Under the pieces are notes generated by a model. The model saw only the letters and a program-made list of their open reading frames with translations, searched no databases and was not told where the DNA came from. A stretch of 7,173 nucleotides of DNA from an uncultured Spartobacteria bacterium (GTDB taxonomy: Bacteria; Verrucomicrobiota; Verrucomicrobiia; Chthoniobacterales; Terrimicrobiaceae): positions 1-7,173 of the forward strand of contig CAIWSO010000260.1 in NCBI GenBank assembly GCA_903915315.1. The letters run 5' to 3'. Within the stretch, counting starts at the first letter, position 1. Each line of letters starts with the position of its first letter. Shown here piece by piece: positions 7,101-7,173 of this stretch. The translations under genes and the position numbers were made by a program.

Positions 7101-7173
7101 GTGCGTCCAGGTGCCGGACCAGTAGCCGTAGGTGTAATCAAGCGGCGAGGGCGCGGGTTGGGCGGAAGCAATG
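4119..7173 (-). CDS. large secreted LamG-domain (concanavalin A-like) protein, 5' end outside the window
   Basis: The frame is open from the right edge to a TGA at 4119-4121 and gives 1017 residues. It enters the window with I-A-S-A-Q-P-A-P, which looks like the end of a signal peptide (ASA before Q), so only about 20-30 residues are probably missing. The ATG at 6965 is internal. The mature start is rich in aromatic residues (DYTYGYWSGTWTHD). A LamG/Laminin_G_3-type domain lies at about 197-345, with FTAECWF, the diagnostic GKWHHVVLTYDGSTMRVYAN, and FDDVRMWNRALSDKEIAAI; such domains bind sugars or proteins. The remaining 670 residues look beta-rich, with conserved-looking Trp/Gly motifs (SDAGWGGDWLSVNG, NWHHTVLPNYLRAYTLLP) but no catalytic motif I recognise. 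It is probably exported or surface-bound. It overlaps the downstream stub by ATGA and heads the operon with the two-component system. The enzymatic role, if any, is unknown. Confidence 0.82.
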   Translation of the reverse strand, partial: IASAQPAPSPLDYTYGYWSGTWTHDPGSTDLSRLCIESGYYGFQWDIKNPSKIRFGLLDDKAGYLQAGGMALERLKNLPEGALEAEIKIDGRMYKMTACRSGLETKNYTPLSYVWLWESARIAQHYELRELQLKDAEGNILPAIGSLSVVAWPQSLSFSLDLQPHFDYRDGLAPGRKGSAYSVRTRPLEVSDAPGIDSPAFTAECWFLRDERKKSETGTIFGKNHNENRDGHFGVMLGRWGKLSAVMSIYTDGKNNIHLVSESAPDLDVTGKWHHVVLTYDGSTMRVYANGRLLGQKAINLPRKPGTGVLRFGQRPDGAFPIQAVFDDVRMWNRALSDKEIAAIFKNPDTLPSLDGLVYQSNFDELPVVTHPVWKDAELALRFKAGGLEKSAERKISGDWSYPRSENLTLNCNLPGSSKPDEGVSIKVSASDNQTVPTAFEPLYDCIVARANYSFKVPSASILKRAPLREGPAFYDEFLVEVENQGTQPRNVPFLLEMFGTASITGLVPMLCELDGTPTGIPVQLSKNWHHTVLPNYLRAYTLLPAAPGKTSYLLRVVYGFYGSLPSASNSQLSLVGWGDATNGRWDQLAIGSSGETICFNPEFSASNRAITDVRALLTRQGKDGKKWQWSDAGWGGDWLSVNGPTGTKLMFARMKTSYLSHGPCLPETVYQGSYGANGEVGLKAEVSTPRTDDHAKTFIRLRYDFRTELPTKDSWLFRLGQGKVFCPKIAMGNRDGLIQELDAPKGLKTTELALDHYALTGPAPWWVGFPGSKVPNWASGSKGFVVRSYRANFGGKTYDSPTLSLPVGEVGAESRCHVDAILVPPAGIEKYQAGDSVEMDIEIDVVPAEVDDYYGPNEAFRKHIAENPGSWKTFHRLAVANDLQVEAQGASVLRKFPIVVKADPGASMVRLKIQGGAGAVPVRFEGLDTAKGWQLGRVVSDDGMLDEYLPMLTQFAPSLATRLEPKTERLDQSDYGNDFWETSFDPNSKTYAVTYNLPLDGKSNTTWILKKIQQPK

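Noticed and set aside
1..7173. CRISPR array, transposase, prophage or RNA gene
   Set aside because: No regularly spaced repeats, terminal inverted repeats with a transposase frame, phage genes or tRNA/rRNA-like sequence were seen on either strand.

Overview
The window reads almost entirely on the minus strand. It looks like a chromosomal segment from a member of the Verrucomicrobiota or a related PVC-group bacterium. This is an inference from gene content: a very large secreted LamG-type protein, a sensor kinase whose extracytoplasmic part is a chain of OB-fold-like modules, and a sugar-isomerase remnant. No rRNA, tRNA, CRISPR array, insertion sequence or phage gene was seen.

Right-hand part (7173 down to 1251). 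Four reading frames lie head to tail with almost no spacing. (1) A secreted protein of at least 1017 residues with one LamG/concanavalin-like domain; its signal peptide runs off the right edge, so the ATG at 6965 is not the real start. (2) A 62-codon frame, joined to it by an ATGA overlap, that opens with an L-arabinose/L-fucose-isomerase-like N-terminus and then stops resembling that family; it looks like the stub of a deleted isomerase gene. (3) A NarL/DesK-type sensor histidine kinase starting 8 bases after the stub, with AGGAGG embedded in the stub's last codons. (4) A NarL/LuxR-type response regulator joined to the kinase by another ATGA overlap. The spacing implies one polycistronic unit in which a surface/secreted protein and a two-component system are co-expressed.

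Left-hand part (1250 down to 1). Two toxin-antitoxin modules follow on the same strand. The first (1086 to 603) is a small antitoxin plus a RelE/ParE-type toxin. The toxin frame is broken by an apparent one-base loss in an A-run, and the missing C-terminus is intact in the -1 frame. The second (328 to 1) is a Phd/YefM-type antitoxin overlapping the start of a PIN-domain (VapC-like) toxin that runs off the left edge. The intergenic stretches carry candidate regulatory structure: helically phased AAAATTC repeats and a palindrome over the first antitoxin's start, two hairpins between the modules, and a TTGACA promoter candidate before the second antitoxin.

The observations most worth a second look are the frameshifted toxin with its A-AAG slip site, the isomerase stub trapped between the LamG gene and the kinase, and the four-module sensor domain. 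I see no clearly new biological system; the nearest candidate is the LamG protein plus two-component operon.
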